Positions 1 through 11,082 of a stretch of DNA of 64,000 nt are shown here, piece by piece. The translations under genes and the position numbers were made by a program. Source of the DNA: Rhabdophis nuchalis (taxonomy: Eukaryota > Chordata > Lepidosauria > Squamata > Natricidae); the NCBI GenBank assembly GCA_039707465.1, contig CM077645.1:147866503-147930502 (forward strand), in the 5' to 3' direction. Under the pieces are notes generated by a model. It did no database searches. It was given only the letters and a program-made list of their open reading frames with translations, and was not told where the DNA came from. Within the stretch, counting starts at the first letter, position 1; each line of letters opens with the position of its first letter.

Positions 1-1004
1 AGCTTGTAGTGTCTGATAAACGGCACAGGCGAGGACCACGTAGCGGCCCTGCAGATCTCGTCTATGGGGGCCTGGGTGGCCCAAGCAGCCGTGGTTGCAG
101 CGCTCCTGGTGGAGTGAGCGGTAATACGTGGAGGTATAGCTCTGGACCGGTGCTCATATGCCAGTGTAATGCAGGCACGCAGCCAGCGCCCAATCGTGGT
201 AGACGTGACCTTGCGACCCATGGACACCGGCTGAAAGGAAACGAAGAAGGATTCTGACTTGCGGAATTCAGCCGTTCTCTTCTTGTACATCCGCACCGCC
301 CTGCGAACGTCCAACTTGTGCCACCTCCTTTCCCTGGGGTGAGAGGGGTGCGGACAAAAGTCAGGTAGGACGAGCTCCTGGGATCTGTGAAACAAGGAGT
401 TGACCTTGGGCACAAAGGTCGGGTCTAGTCTGAGAACCACCCTGTTTGCGTGGACCACGCACAAGTCCTCCCGTACGGAGAGGGCCGAGAGTTCCGAAAT
501 TCGCCTTGCAGATGTGATTGCTATGAGGAACACCGTCTTCAAGGTCAGGTGGCGCAGTGACACGGAGCGCAATGGTTCGAATGGCGCCTCAGTCAGGGCC
601 TGGAGGACGAAGGGCAAGTCCCAGGTCGGATATCTATGGACTGTTTGTGGCCGAATGTTCGAGGCCCCTTTCAGGAAACCACGAACCCCTGGATGTCTGC
701 TGAGCGGCAGGGACCCACCGGGCGACAGGATGGTAGCGAGAGCAGCCACCTGCCTTCTCAGGGTATTGGGGGCGAGCCCCTTGTCCAAACCCTCCTGCAA
801 GAAGTCCATCACCTGAGGTGTGGAGGCCTCAGCCGCAGCGATGTGCCTGGCACGGCACCAGGTAGAGAAGGTGGACCATGTAGTCTCGTAAATGCGAACG
901 GTGGCAGGACGCCTGGAAGCCTGGATCGTTCTTATCACCTTGTCCGAATAGCCCATTCGTCTCAGAACGATCCCCTCAAGTGCCAGACGGCTAGTTGGAA
1001 GCAC
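1..1004 (-). CDS. DIRS A tyrosine recombinase, C-terminal part, runs off the window
   Basis: Catalyses integration of the circular DNA intermediate in DIRS elements. I translated the minus strand from about 1500 to base 1 in the frame whose codons end at plus-strand positions 2 mod 3 and met no stop. The lambda-integrase-type catalytic set is visible: an Arg in a SARRISEL motif encoded near 501-506, an H-S-T-R box at 105-116, and the nucleophilic Tyr in FIRHYKL encoded at 6-8. The window ends two codons after that Tyr, so only a short tail is missing. The recombinase core starts near 1004, but the frame stays open upstream and overlaps the RT frame, as in element B. The true start is not clear, and the protein may be made by frameshift, splicing or internal initiation. 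Confidence 0.8.
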   Translation of the reverse strand, partial: MLPTSRLALEGIVLRRMGYSDKVIRTIQASRRPATVRIYETTWSTFSTWCRARHIAAAEASTPQVMDFLQEGLDKGLAPNTLRRQVAALATILSPGGSLPLSRHPGVRGFLKGASNIRPQTVHRYPTWDLPFVLQALTEAPFEPLRSVSLRHLTLKTVFLIAITSARRISELSALSVREDLCVVHANRVVLRLDPTFVPKVNSLFHRSQELVLPDFCPHPSHPRERRWHKLDVRRAVRMYKKRTAEFRKSESFFVSFQPVSMGRKVTSTTIGRWLRACITLAYEHRSRAIPPRITAHSTRSAATTAAWATQAPIDEICRAATWSSPVPFIRHYK

Positions 1005-2994
1005 TGAGGGTCCGGGTGACGAATGGCCCCTTGTATTAGTGACACCTGGTTCGGAGGAATGCGCCAGGCCTTCTCTACTGACAGTCCCACTAGATCGGCG
1101 AACCAGGACCGTCTGGGCCAATGGGGAGCGACCAGGATGACTTCCGCCCCCTCCGAGATGATTTTCCGGACTACCTGAGGAAGCAGCGGGAGAGGAGGGA
1201 AGGCGTATAGCAGGCCTGCGGGCCAACGACACCGGAGGGCGTTTGTCCCTTCTGCTTGCGGACACCGGAAACGGGTGAAGAACCTTGGCAGGTGCGTGTT
1301 CTGCGGGCTGGCGAACAGGTCCAGGACGGGCAGGCCGAATCTCCGGGAAATCTGCTGGAAAAGATCCGGGTGCAGCTGCCACTCTGAGGTGTTGATGGTG
1401 GTCCTGCTCAACCAGTCCGCCGTCACGTTCTCCTCGCCCGCGATGTGGTCCGCTCTCAGGGACAGGAGAAGCCTCTCTGCCCACCTGCCCAGAGCCTCCG
1501 CCTCCGTCATGAGCGCCCTCGACTGTGTGCCTCCCTGGTGGTTCACGTACGCTCGGGTGGCGATGTTGTCCGTCAGGAGAAGGACATGGGACCCTTCTAC
1601 GAGATTGCCGAAATGCCGCAGAGCCAGCCTGGCCGCCCGGAGCTCCAGCCAGTTGATGTTGTGGGCGAGCTCCCGTTGAGACCATCTGCCCTGGGCCACA
1701 TGGTGATGCAGATGAGCTCCCCAGCCATAAAGGCTGGCGTCCGTCGTGATGGTGACACGGTCTTGCTCCTTGAAGGGGGACCCCTCTCTTAGGGCGGGAG
1801 ACCTCCACCACCTGAGGGACCGAAGCACTGGGGGTGGGACCGTCACCCGTCTCCTGGAGTTGCTGATCTTGCGTCGTTGAAAAGGAAGCAGAAACCATTG
1901 TAGCTCCCGTGCGTGCAGGCGGGCCCAGGGAACAATGGCTATGCACGAGATCAGCTTCCCCAACAGTTGGGAAAGCGTCACAAGTGGGACCAGTCTGGAA
2001 TTCTGGACCAACCCCACCAACTTCACAATGCTGCAGATGCGCTCCTGTGAAAGAAAGACTTTGCAGGTCTTCGAGTCGATGACGGCACCCAGATGAAGTA
2101 TGGAGAGGGTGGGCTGCATGTGACTCTTCTCCCGATTCACCGAGAACCCGTGGTCCTCCAGGGAGCGGATGGTGCAGTCCAAGTCCTTCAGGGCCTGGTC
2201 CCTGGAAGGTGACATCAACAGGATATCGTCCAAGTAACAAACCAAACGCACAGGCCTGGCTCGAAGATGCGCCGCCACTACGGAGAGGACCTTCGTGAAG
2301 GTCCTTGGAGCCGATGACAAGCCGAAAGGTAGGGCCTTGTACTGGAAGTGCTGGCCGGCGAACTGAAACCTCAAGTATCTGCGATGCGCCGGGTGGATGG
2401 GAATGTGCAGATACGCCTCCTTCAGGTCTATCGAGGTCAGGAAGTCGTTCTGTCGAATGCATCCCAGGATCGTCTGGAGGGATTGCATCTTGAAGCGCTT
2501 GTATTGCAGATACCGGTTCAGCTTCTTCAAGTCCAGAATGGCCCTGACCCCCCCCCCCCCGATGACTTGGGGACTAGGAAGAGGATGGAATAAAACCCCT
2601 TGCCCTCCTGCCCCCCCGGCACCGCTTCTATGGCCGCTATCTCCAGTAGGTGACCGATCTCCGCCCTCATGAGCTGTTGCTTGTGCGGGGACCTGGGAAG
2701 GGGGCAGCGGATGAATCTCCGCGGGGGAAAGGATAGAAAGTCGAGGGTGAGGCCGTGTCGGACCACATTCCGGACCCAGGCGTCCGTCGTGGTCGCCTCC
2801 CACGTGGACGCATATTGCTGTAGGCGTCCCCCTATGGGAGGGATCCCCCAGGGGTCACTTGCTCTTCTTGAAGGGACGTTTGGCCTGACCACCCTTGAAG
2901 GGCCTACGCTGACCCTGGAACCTGGACCTGTCCCTGTAGGTCGGCCTGTCCTGGGAACGATCTTGGGCCTGGGGGTAGGTTCTGGAGGCCCCAC
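962..2994 (-). pseudogene. DIRS A reverse transcriptase-RNase H-methyltransferase-like ORF, frameshifted
   Basis: Copies the element RNA into DNA. The N-terminal part is read in one frame from 2994 to about 2561 (GRLQQYASTWEATTTDAWV, then FLVPKSSGG). The rest is in another frame from about 2547 down to 962. The two meet in a 13-C run (2548-2560) exactly where element B reads PKSSGGW without a break, so this is a frameshift in a homopolymer and not a natural junction. The long frame has the RT fingers (SIDLKEAYLHIPI), the catalytic YLDDILL box, an RNase H start (ITTDASLYGWGAHL) with a later LTDN box, and a C-terminal domain (DLFASPQN, then LLYAFPPLPLLPQV) that matches the methyltransferase-like domain of DIRS polyproteins. 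The first part overlaps the end of gag (2855-2994). Either a real mutation or a homopolymer sequencing error could explain the break. Confidence 0.85.
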
Positions 2995-4612
2995 CCGAGG
3001 TAGAGGGAGCCTCCATAGACCGAAAGGGCTGTCTACGGTAGGAAGACTGATTCTTCCGGTCCTGCTTCTTGGTGACAGCCGGCAGAATCTTCCGCTTATC
3101 CTTGGACTCGATTAGGAAGGAGTCCAAGGCCTCGCCGAAGAGCTTGCCACCCTTGAAGGGGGCCGACGCCAACTTCCACTTAGCCTTCATGTCCGCCTGC
3201 CAATGGCGGAGCCACAGCAGACGGCGTGAGGTGACATTGGATGCTAGAGCCCTGGATGAAAACTTTGTGGAATTGAGCGAGGCGTCGCAAGAATATTCCA
3301 CCGCAGCGATGATCTTATTGACCCTTTGTCTCGATCTAACCTGTCTCTCAGGCAAGGAGGCCAATAGCTTCCTGAGCCAGAATAGGGCTGCCCTACTAAA
3401 GTACGACGCAGAGGACGAGGCCTTCATGGCCCAGGCAGTGGCCTGGTGTGTCTTGTGACAAGACTTCTCCATCCGCCTGTCCTCCGCCTTAAGCCCCTCC
3501 ACCAGCTCGGCCGGGAGTGAGGATGTGGAGGTCAAAGACACAATGGGGTCATCAACCTGCGGGAGAGCCAGAATGGTCTCCATAGCGTCCTCAACAGCGT
3601 ACAGCTTTTTATCCACGCCGCTGGGGTGTGCCATAGTAGCGGGCTGAACCCACTGGCGCTGAATAATGTCGAGGAACAACTGAGGGGCCGGCACCAATTC
3701 TTGGGGAGGTGTAGGTTCCCTAAAGAGACCCGCCCCAGGGTGTCCAGGACCGATGACGATGGCATTGTCCTGATCAGAGGCCTTCTTATCAGATTGAGCC
3801 GGTAGACCCATCTGCACGGCCGACTCCCTAGCCTTGGTCAAGATAGCCTTGAACATGATGGGGTTAAACAGCCCCTTGGAAGCGGGGGCCTCCGGGGTGG
3901 AGCTCTCATCCCCTGAAAGGTCGGGAGCCCCCTGGGTAACCACCTCCTCATCATCCTCCCCCTCGGATGCCTTGCTGACTGCAGAAGAGGCAGAAGGGGA
4001 AACGCCACCCCCCTGGGCAGGAACCACCTTCCTAGGTGCCCTGGGCTTGGGGGTAGAAAGGAGAGGCAAGGAAGCCACTAATTGCTTCATGCAATCCGTG
4101 ATGACCTGCGAAATGGCCTTGGACACAACCTCCTGCATGGCCGCGGGCAAGGCAGTCTCAGCGGGTGCAGAAATGGGAGTGGCCGGAGCCTCCTCTTCCT
4201 CCTCCACTGACTCCTCCCCCTCCCCCACCATGGAGGACTCCTCCTCCTCTGGTTCCTCCTCCTCTAGCTCCACTTCCATTGAGGGGACTGGGGAGGCAAG
4301 GGAAACCCTTGAGTGATTGGGGGAAAACCCAAAATCCCCATCACCAGTGGGAATGGGTTGGGTCTCGCTACGAAGCTGCGGGGCAGGGGGGGTCTTATCT
4401 GTCACAGCCTTGTCCCGGGCAGAGAGAGCCTTCTGGAATTGCTGCTCTAGAATCCTCAGCCGTCTATCCGCCAGTCTCTCATCAGCCTTGGTGGCCTTGG
4501 CTGCAGGCCTCTTCCCCTTGTCAGGACAGGGTGCAGAATCGCCCTTGGCAGCAGGGTTGGTCTTGCTACGCTTGGAGGCAGGTTCTCCTGTTTGCTCACT
4601 GGGATCAGCCAT
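2855..4612 (-). CDS. DIRS A gag-like protein (585 aa), intact
   Basis: First ORF of the element and the presumed nucleic-acid-binding structural protein. The start is Met at 4612 (MADPSEQTGEPASKR). The order is a Lys/Arg-rich N-terminus (residues 15-45), a predicted coiled-coil stretch (about 45-70, ADRRLRILEQQFQKAL), a very acidic Glu/Ser-rich linker (about 110-145), a helical core (about 300-480, with an SRRLLWLRHWQADMKAKWKL block shared with element B), and a basic Arg/Gln/Gly tail (RFQGQRRPFKGGQ). There is no CCHC zinc knuckle, as is usual for DIRS gags. The whole ORF is open, which suggests a young copy. It ends inside the start of the RT frame. Confidence 0.8.
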   Translation of the reverse strand: MADPSEQTGEPASKRSKTNPAAKGDSAPCPDKGKRPAAKATKADERLADRRLRILEQQFQKALSARDKAVTDKTPPAPQLRSETQPIPTGDGDFGFSPNHSRVSLASPVPSMEVELEEEEPEEEESSMVGEGEESVEEEEEAPATPISAPAETALPAAMQEVVSKAISQVITDCMKQLVASLPLLSTPKPRAPRKVVPAQGGGVSPSASSAVSKASEGEDDEEVVTQGAPDLSGDESSTPEAPASKGLFNPIMFKAILTKARESAVQMGLPAQSDKKASDQDNAIVIGPGHPGAGLFREPTPPQELVPAPQLFLDIIQRQWVQPATMAHPSGVDKKLYAVEDAMETILALPQVDDPIVSLTSTSSLPAELVEGLKAEDRRMEKSCHKTHQATAWAMKASSSASYFSRAALFWLRKLLASLPERQVRSRQRVNKIIAAVEYSCDASLNSTKFSSRALASNVTSRRLLWLRHWQADMKAKWKLASAPFKGGKLFGEALDSFLIESKDKRKILPAVTKKQDRKNQSSYRRQPFRSMEAPSTSGGASRTYPQAQDRSQDRPTYRDRSRFQGQRRPFKGGQAKRPFKKSK

Positions 4613-5490
4613 GGAGTGGCTGAAAGAACAAGAACAAACAATTAAATCCAGTCAAGGCACCCCAATCCCACCAGGGAAGAAACAATATACACTTTAAAAC
4701 AAGAAGAAACTGGAACCTGGTTTTGGCGCCAAAATCAGACCCAAAAGTCTCAGGCGTTGCAGATCTGCGCTGGAGTAGACCAGGGAATGGCAACTGAATC
4801 TGCCAATCTCCCTGCAGCCGCTGGGAAGGATCTCTTCTGCTGCCCCAGGGGATCCTGTCCGGGACTCCCAGAACTAGAACCACCCCAGGAACGAAGCAGC
4901 GGCGATCTGCGAAGAGGAGTCGGGCTGCGGCAGAAAAATGGCGGCAAGTTTAAAACGCGCGCCTTTTTTCCTTTGCGAACGGCCGCCTAAGCTCAAACCG
5001 GCACTGGGGAAAACAACGGGCTGAAAAGCCTCAGTAGAGGCTTCCCTAGGGAGGGAAACCCCCGATAGTCAAGTTGGGGGGTCCTATCTAGCTACCTAGC
5101 CCCCTTAGAAGCTTACCAGCAGCCGCTGGCAAGCCCTCCCAGTGCCAAGCCGCTCCGCAGAAAAAGCGGGAAACGGCCGCGGTTTGAACAGCCCGCTCCG
5201 CGCAACGAAGACAACGAAGACAGGAACGAAAACAAAAAAATCACCTATCTAACACAACTACACACAAAAATAACAACAAAGGCTACACTAACTCACTGCT
5301 GGGGAGGTCAGATTGCTGGCAAAGGACTGCAGACTCCCCAGACGCGTCCGATAAGGGCGACTGAGTTTTTAGAACTGGCCCTATGCAGAGGCAAGAGGCA
5401 TGGCTACACATCAAAGTGAAACTCAGTCCAATGGGCAGCAAGCTGAGGATAACCCGCGTTTGGACACTCCAAGCAGCATCTAGGAGAATG
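4613..5490 (-). promoter_or_regulatory. DIRS A 5' leader and left terminal region
   Basis: The stretch between the gag start and the presumed 5' tip holds no ORF. It is GC-rich near gag and A/C-rich around 5220-5290. A short inverted repeat (GACTGAGTTTT near 5360 and AAACTCAGTCC near 5420) lies close to the tip. By analogy with element B the terminal repeat and promoter should be here, but without the other end the repeat cannot be delimited. Confidence 0.45.
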
Positions 5491-6417
5491 ACTAATTCTC
5501 ACATTTATGACTTTTGCAGATCTGTAAAGTGAAGGTAAGCTGAAGTAAGATGGTAAGTATAGTCATGATTTCAATTAGTGACCTTGTCTGTCCCAATTAT
5601 AGTTGCTAAACAAGGACTACCTGTACACCAAATATGCTATGGTAGAAAATTAGTATCAGGTGATTCTGTTGAAGGGAAATCTAATGTGTGTGATTGTTGA
5701 AAGATACTAAGAACTGGTTACTTGACTGACTTTAAATGCTCATCTGGGTATTTATACGAATGGAATGTAATACCTTGTTTTGGAAATTTCTAGAACTAAT
5801 AAACTTTATAATGGAGCCCTGCCCCCATGACATTATTGCATCAAGCAGAGCTTTAAAAATATTTTGGGAAGCAAGACTTTGTTTGCTAGTTGGTAACATA
5901 TAAATGGGTAGTAGCAAAACTCATTTTAGGAGAACAAGGACAGGGGAAACTTTTTGTTCCATCTGTGGAACTACACGACAGATAAATATTTACTTAACTA
6001 AAACCTTCCACTCTGTTTGTATAGAAAGAAGCACTCTCCTGATATTAAGGCCATGAAAGGTCATTTCAGATGGTATCACCTGAGCAGGATAAAGGAAACA
6101 AAAAACTGCTATTCATGACCATAAATAATAAACTGAAGAAGTTGCTATGGGCGCATATAATTTATTATTCAGCTTTGACAAAATGGGTGACAAACTCCAC
6201 AAATTCCGAGTTGAAGCAGGGGACAGACATTAAGGAAATCCTTAAAGTATTTCATTGTTGGCTTTGAAAAAATGCAGTGCCTTGAGTAGTAAATATGCAA
6301 CTTATAGAAAGCCAGCTAGATTTTAAAACCAGGGAAAGATAGTATCTGAAATATAAATTAGTGAATAGGTCAAATTTAGTCTGGTTTGCAGAGAAGGGGA
6401 ATGGGAATGATTCAAAG
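5491..6417. other. Non-coding, nothing recognised
   Basis: AT-rich sequence with short chance ORFs only. A fragment near 5605-5625 (ACAAGGACTACCTGTA) looks like one end of the MITE family seen complete at 58668-59050. Confidence 0.4.
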
Positions 6418-6605
6418 TCTGAGCACCCCCTAGAATTATTGGCTGATCTAGGCTCTATCTGAATCTTCGGAGCTTTGCTCTCGCCTCCCAATCAGGAGGT
6501 TGTGAGTTCAATCCTAGATAGAGGCAGATGTAAGGTCTCCTGCTTGGGCAGGGGTTTGGACTAGATGACCTGCAAGGTCCCTTCCAACTCTGTTAATCTG
6601 TAACT
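6418..6605 (+). repeat. tRNA-derived SINE with CR1-type 3' tail
   Basis: A B-box-like GAGTTCAATCC at about 6505-6515 gives the tRNA-related head. The 3' part reads GACTAGATGACCTGCAAGG then TCCCTTCCAACTCTGTTA, the sequence found at CR1 LINE 3' ends. A SINE mobilised by CR1 machinery is the natural reading. Confidence 0.65.
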
Positions 6606-8320
6606 CTATGTCAGCTCAATTGAAAACATCTTCCTGTTACCGTAGGCCAATCCACATTATCTTCCTTGCCCTGATGTTAGTCCATTATTTCCTAAGCTTA
6701 TATGCCTTCTTCTGCAATGAGACAGCTCGAAGACGGCTTAAGATGCTATGCCCTGGGACTGGAAATTTCTCTAATATCTTGATTCAGGCTGATTATATCA
6801 GTAATGTACAGTGTATATGCACTGGAGAAGTAGCCTGAAATGACAAGTTCCAAGGAGGATTTTGATCTGCAGGATGATACTACGGAAAGCTGGAATTTCA
6901 GCCAAGGAAACTATAAACCACAGTCCTTAGGATGTTGGGTGGTGATGTTATATGTCTGTATGCTTTTGCCTCTCTTCCACTGGATGCTGTTCTTTTACAC
7001 TTTTTTTTTTGCTGGCTGTTGCATAAGAAGCCAGTGGCGTTGCTGTGATTAAGTACACTGAAACATATCCCAACATTGGGGTAGAATTTCTGGCTAACAG
7101 TCACTTTACCATATACTTGAAAGATGTTGGCTCTCAGACATACAACTCTGTGTTTAGTTTTGAAATGCCTTTTCTAGGGTGTGTGTGTGTGTGAGAGTGA
7201 GTGAGTGAGAGAGAGGGGTGGGTGGGAGAGAGACAGAGAGAGAGAGAGACAAACAGAGAGACAGAGACAGAGAGACGCGCGTACATAGATTTCTATTTGC
7301 TTATGGGAAGACAAAATGTGTGGAACATTGACCTTGAGAGCCAGGGCACATGGACATCAGGTTCTTTACTTGTTCATTCACTGTTTGGTACCCACCACAG
7401 TTGCCAATCATAGAGCAGGGTGTAGCTAGGATTCGAGGAGCTGGCTGCTTGCCCTGGGCAACTCAAATAACCTCATCAAGTACAACTGATAATACAGATG
7501 CTTTAAAGTAAAATGCTACGTATAGCCCTGTTAGTTAAAACAGCACTCCTGATCACACAACGAGAAAGAAGAAATTGTATATTTATGGCATACAAAAATG
7601 GTAATTCTATTAATTTATTTGCCATTATGATTGCCATTACAAAAAGATAGGAGAAATGTTTCCCTGTAAAGGACATGCTAGCTACGAAGTGAATATTTTT
7701 GATGTATCTGAAGGGGGATAAAATTGTTTTCCTTTGGGCATCAAATTGTTTGCCAGACCTCATGGTTTCTGAAATGCCATGATTTTTAATGATTTAGTGT
7801 AAGGCATGATCAAGCTTGCCTGTCTAATGACCATTTAAGAAAATAAGTAGTTATAGAGAAACTCCAACATACCCATTTATAAAAACCTAAAAATACCAAT
7901 GACATTCAAATATCTTGGCAGACGACACCACAAAGCTTTTAGTTGTCCATTGCAACTTTGCCATAGATTGGCAAAGTTGATGAAGAAAGCACATTTCTCA
8001 TCTTTCTTTGTAAGCTGCTCTAATGGGCATCATAACAATGACTAGTTTTTAATAATACTGTGTTGAATGTTTTCTTCAATATTATCCCAGTCACCTTTCA
8101 GCTTCCTTCTCCACTCTCTCTCCCAATTTGATTTCCAGGAGGTCTTCCCTGGGGTTGAATACAGTTCAATCTTAGCTGCCCAAGGTGGTGCTTCAAATCC
8201 TGAGATTCAAGCATTGGGAGACAGGTGGTAATCATGGCAAATATCAGTAGTGTGTCCTTTCCTCCCCATGGAACAGTCAACACCAGCAATTAGGTGAAGA
8301 ATAGATACCTAAGCCAGAGG
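6606..8320. other. Non-coding, one GA/GT-rich simple repeat
   Basis: Holds a GT then GA-rich simple repeat at 7179-7278. The remaining small ORFs show no recognisable domain. A 70-residue ORF at 6840-7052 is Trp/Phe/Cys-rich and looks like chance translation. Confidence 0.45.
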
Positions 8321-8550
8321 TACAGTGGTGCTAATCAGCCAGTTTGATCAGGTTCAGGCAAACTGGTAGCGGTGGCAGTGGGACGCTCTGCCTACCTGCC
8401 CGGACATCATCACATCCCATTTTTGACGCTCTGAGCATGCATGGAAAATCCTGCACATGCATGGAGGTGGCACATATGAGCGAAGCTAGCACACGCACAC
8501 GCTCACATTTGCGAACCAGTAGTGAAGGTAATTTGATTTCATCCTTGCCA
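8321..8550. repeat. MITE-like repeat (GGTTCAGGCAAACTGGTAGC family)
   Basis: Starts CAGTGGTG, has a central CATCACATCCCATTTTTGA block and ends in GTAATTTGATTTCATCC. A second copy with the same order of blocks lies at 16653-16808. The superfamily is not certain. Confidence 0.5.
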
Positions 8551-9632
8551 GAGTTTTGAGCATAACACAAGGTGGCACTCACATTCAGATATGTGGGAAA
8601 GAAAGGAAGGAATCATGAGAAAAGGAAAGGAAGTCTCTTCATTATTTTAAGCATCTTGCGCCCGTAGACAAAACTGAGAATCGAAATTTTATCAGTCTAT
8701 GTACACAATAAGAGATTTTTTTTGAAACACAGTAACATATCCAGCAACTCCCTGCAAAGGTCCAATACAAGATCCCCCTCCCTTAGATGGGCTTGGAGAG
8801 ACAGTAATGAGTGTATGTGCACAGAACAGCATCCACTTTGGCAGTTATCTTCCTAGGGAAAATAAGGACAGCCACTAAGTACGTCAATCCATGTGACTAC
8901 AATAAAGCTTATCCCAAAGCCACAGTGAAGAACAAAATTCAATGTAAAAGTTATAAATATTCTCACTGATCTGGTTTCACTCATTTCAGGTCAAACTAAT
9001 AAACTACAGCTCTATTAATGTCATATGCATATTTATGCGTGTTTATTTAAAGTCGAGGGTGGTGGCGAAGAAATCTTTTGGCTATCGGTTATTCTCTCAT
9101 AGAAAAATAGCCATTATCTTAACATTTTATTTAATATTGTGGACTCTTCAGAAAACACGGTATATAGTTAAGCATCTTGGTGATTACCAACGTCAGGTTT
9201 CTACACATTCCTAGAATGCCAGTTCACTGTGAGAAGCTCTGAGATCTGTCAAAACATGCTATCAATGCAATGATCAATATGATCTCCTATGCATTGTTGC
9301 AGCCCAAAGGCTTGTGCACACACATATTCACAGGATCACACAAACAGCTATGTATTTCTTAAGCAAGGGAAACTATGAGCGTGGAAAAAAAGGATAACTT
9401 ATCTATGCTTGATGTCAGGCCCAGCCCAAGAATGACAGAGAACAATCCAGCCAAAGTTCAGTTCTTTATTTGCTTATACCAGAAATGGCCCATGCAAGCA
9501 GTGAGTGAGCACGCAAAGCTCCATTTGTGCAAGCAGCGGGCACACGAGCAAAACAACCCCCTCGACTTCCGACCCCACTGCTGGTCCACAGAACCGGGAA
9601 GGTTGAGATCTGCTGGCTTATACCATATAGAT
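8551..9632. other. Non-coding, nothing recognised
   Basis: AT-rich sequence with no supported ORF or repeat boundary. A 102-codon ORF at 9375-9683 runs into the MITE at 9633 and is not credible as a gene. Confidence 0.4.
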
Positions 9633-9754
9633 CACGGGTGTCAAACTCGCCGTGTCACGTTGCTGTCAAGTGATGTTTTGTGACTTTTCTCCCTTCGCGG
9701 AGCTGCCCTGCACGTGATGCACCCATTCCATGGGTCGCCATTATGACATCCCTG
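9633..9754. mobile_element. hAT-type MITE, 8-bp TSD
   Basis: Begins CACGGGTGTCAAACTCG and ends TGACATCCCTG, flanked by the direct repeat ATATAGAT at 9625-9632 and 9755-9762. The 8-bp duplication is the mark of hAT transposases. Related end sequences occur at 30150, 42180-42510 and 62691-63833. Confidence 0.75.
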
Positions 9755-10301
9755 ATATAGATAGAATCTTGCCACACTAAACGTATATTACTCTAATCCT
9801 AATAAATATATCCTGGGAGATTCTAGGGTGTAGCTATCCTAAATCTCTTCCTCTTTCTCTGATTCAGCTCTGGACTGTGTTGTCTCAACCTGTCCTTGGA
9901 ATGTGCTCTCTCCTTTCTGGGAACCTTCCACTTCACTGTAGTCCATCATGCCACCTCCCACTTCGTAGACACAATCCACATTCCATCACACTTTTTATAT
10001 TGAAATCCTAGATCCATGAATAATTGAAAATAAGTTCTGTTGAGTTCAACACAATTTCAGCACAGACCTTGTTTGTGAATAGATTCAATTTAAGAGTAGT
10101 ATTTAGCTTCTGAATCAAAATAAGTAAGATTACACTACTGTATAAACATTGGTTTGACAGTACACATTTAAATATAGAATTCCCAATAGTCTGATTGGCC
10201 ATTGATCTTTAATAAAGTATACCTGTCATAATCTGCTAGTTTATAGTAATGCTTATTTTCATACTGAAACAATAACACATAAGTCTATCAGTCCTTTAAG
10301 A
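9755..10301. other. Non-coding, nothing recognised
   Basis: AT-rich DNA between two hAT MITEs. No supported feature. Confidence 0.4.
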
Positions 10302-11074
10302 CAGGGATCACCAACCTTTCGGATTTCAGGGACCACTAAATTCATAATTTTAAATCCTACGGACCACTAATATGATCTGCCTAATGACTGGCTGGGTGGG
10401 CGTGGCTAGGTGGTCATGTGACTAGATGGACGTGGCCAACTTGATGTCACTTACATCAGGAAGTGCCTCGCCAGCCTCTACTTGGCCCTCCCCTCCAAGT
10501 CACTCCTCGCTTCCCCTCCCGGGCTCCTTAGGGCCCCAACAGGAAGCAGTTGTTGGAGCTAAACAGCCACCATGAGAAAGAGTTGACAAAACAGCTCAGT
10601 TCAAATTGGATCTAACTGAGAAGGAGGCTCAGTAGAAGCACCTCACTGAGGACTACAAGGATAGGATTTCCAAGCAGAGGGAGTGCAAGGCCAGGTACCT
10701 GCACCTGGAGGCTCAGCGGGTTGAGATGGTCAGCCAGCTCCAGGCCATGATGCAGTCCCATTGGAACAAGGTCCTCTGGCTCTTTGCTACCAGCGGCACT
10801 TCCCTCCAACCTTCGCCCAAAGCCTCACATCAGGAGGCCGAAGCAGATCCCAACTCGGAATTTCTGCCCCCCTCCGACCCACACAAAAAGACCCCAAAAG
10901 GGGGAGACTCTCTGCAGCAACACAAATGTTGATTGCATGTATCTGTCCCAGGGGTTGTAGTTTGAGGATCCCTGATTTAGTGCAATATAAAAAATGCAAA
11001 TGATTTTTCTGGGGATCACTAAACTTTTCTCATGGACCACCAATAGTTCATGGACCACCAGTTGGTGACCGCTG
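10302..11074 (+). mobile_element. hAT-type MITE carrying a captured host exon fragment
   Basis: Ends are CAGGGATCACCAACC and (reverse complement) CAGCGGTCACCAACT, with the perfect 8-bp target duplication CTTTAAGA at 10294-10301 and 11075-11082. There is no transposase ORF. The middle (about 10570-10932) is unlike the AT-rich ends and encodes a coiled-coil protein fragment, annotated separately. Confidence 0.85.
10573..10932 (+). pseudogene. Centrobin-like coiled-coil fragment captured in a hAT MITE
   Basis: Reading from about 10573 with one frame correction near 10600 gives a coiled-coil segment: KELTKQL, FKLDLTEKEAQ, LTEDYKDRISKQRE, LEAQRVEMVSQLQAMMQSHW. From memory of human centrobin (CNTROB), this lines up with its segment containing ELASQLAQFK, VAEDYELRLAREQ and EEQRVELVERLQAMLQAHW, in the same order and spacing. 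Centrobin is a daughter-centriole protein. The copy has an in-frame TAG at 10633-10635 and the apparent shift near 10600, so it is not functional. From 10636 to 10932 the frame is open and ends in a Pro/Ser-rich stretch. The assignment rests on remembered similarity and needs a search. Confidence 0.6.
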
Positions 11075-11082
11075 CTTTAAGA

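Larger units (their letters stand above)
1..5490 (-). mobile_element. DIRS-type retrotransposon A (3' end cut by window)
   Basis: Minus-strand element with the DIRS order gag (2855-4612), then RT-RNase H-methyltransferase-like (962-2994), then tyrosine recombinase (1 to about 1004). DIRS elements integrate with a tyrosine recombinase instead of a DDE integrase and make no target-site duplication. The 5' boundary is placed near 5490 because the upstream sequence there (AGCAGCATCTAGGAG on the plus strand) resembles the GCAGCGTCTAG tip of element B. The exact end is uncertain because the matching right terminal repeat lies outside the window. The proteins differ clearly from those of element B, so this is a separate family. 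Confidence 0.85.

Noticed and set aside
1275..1679. Plus-strand ORFs opposite DIRS genes
   Set aside because: These are antisense shadows of GC-rich coding sequence. The minus-strand frames hold the conserved motifs.
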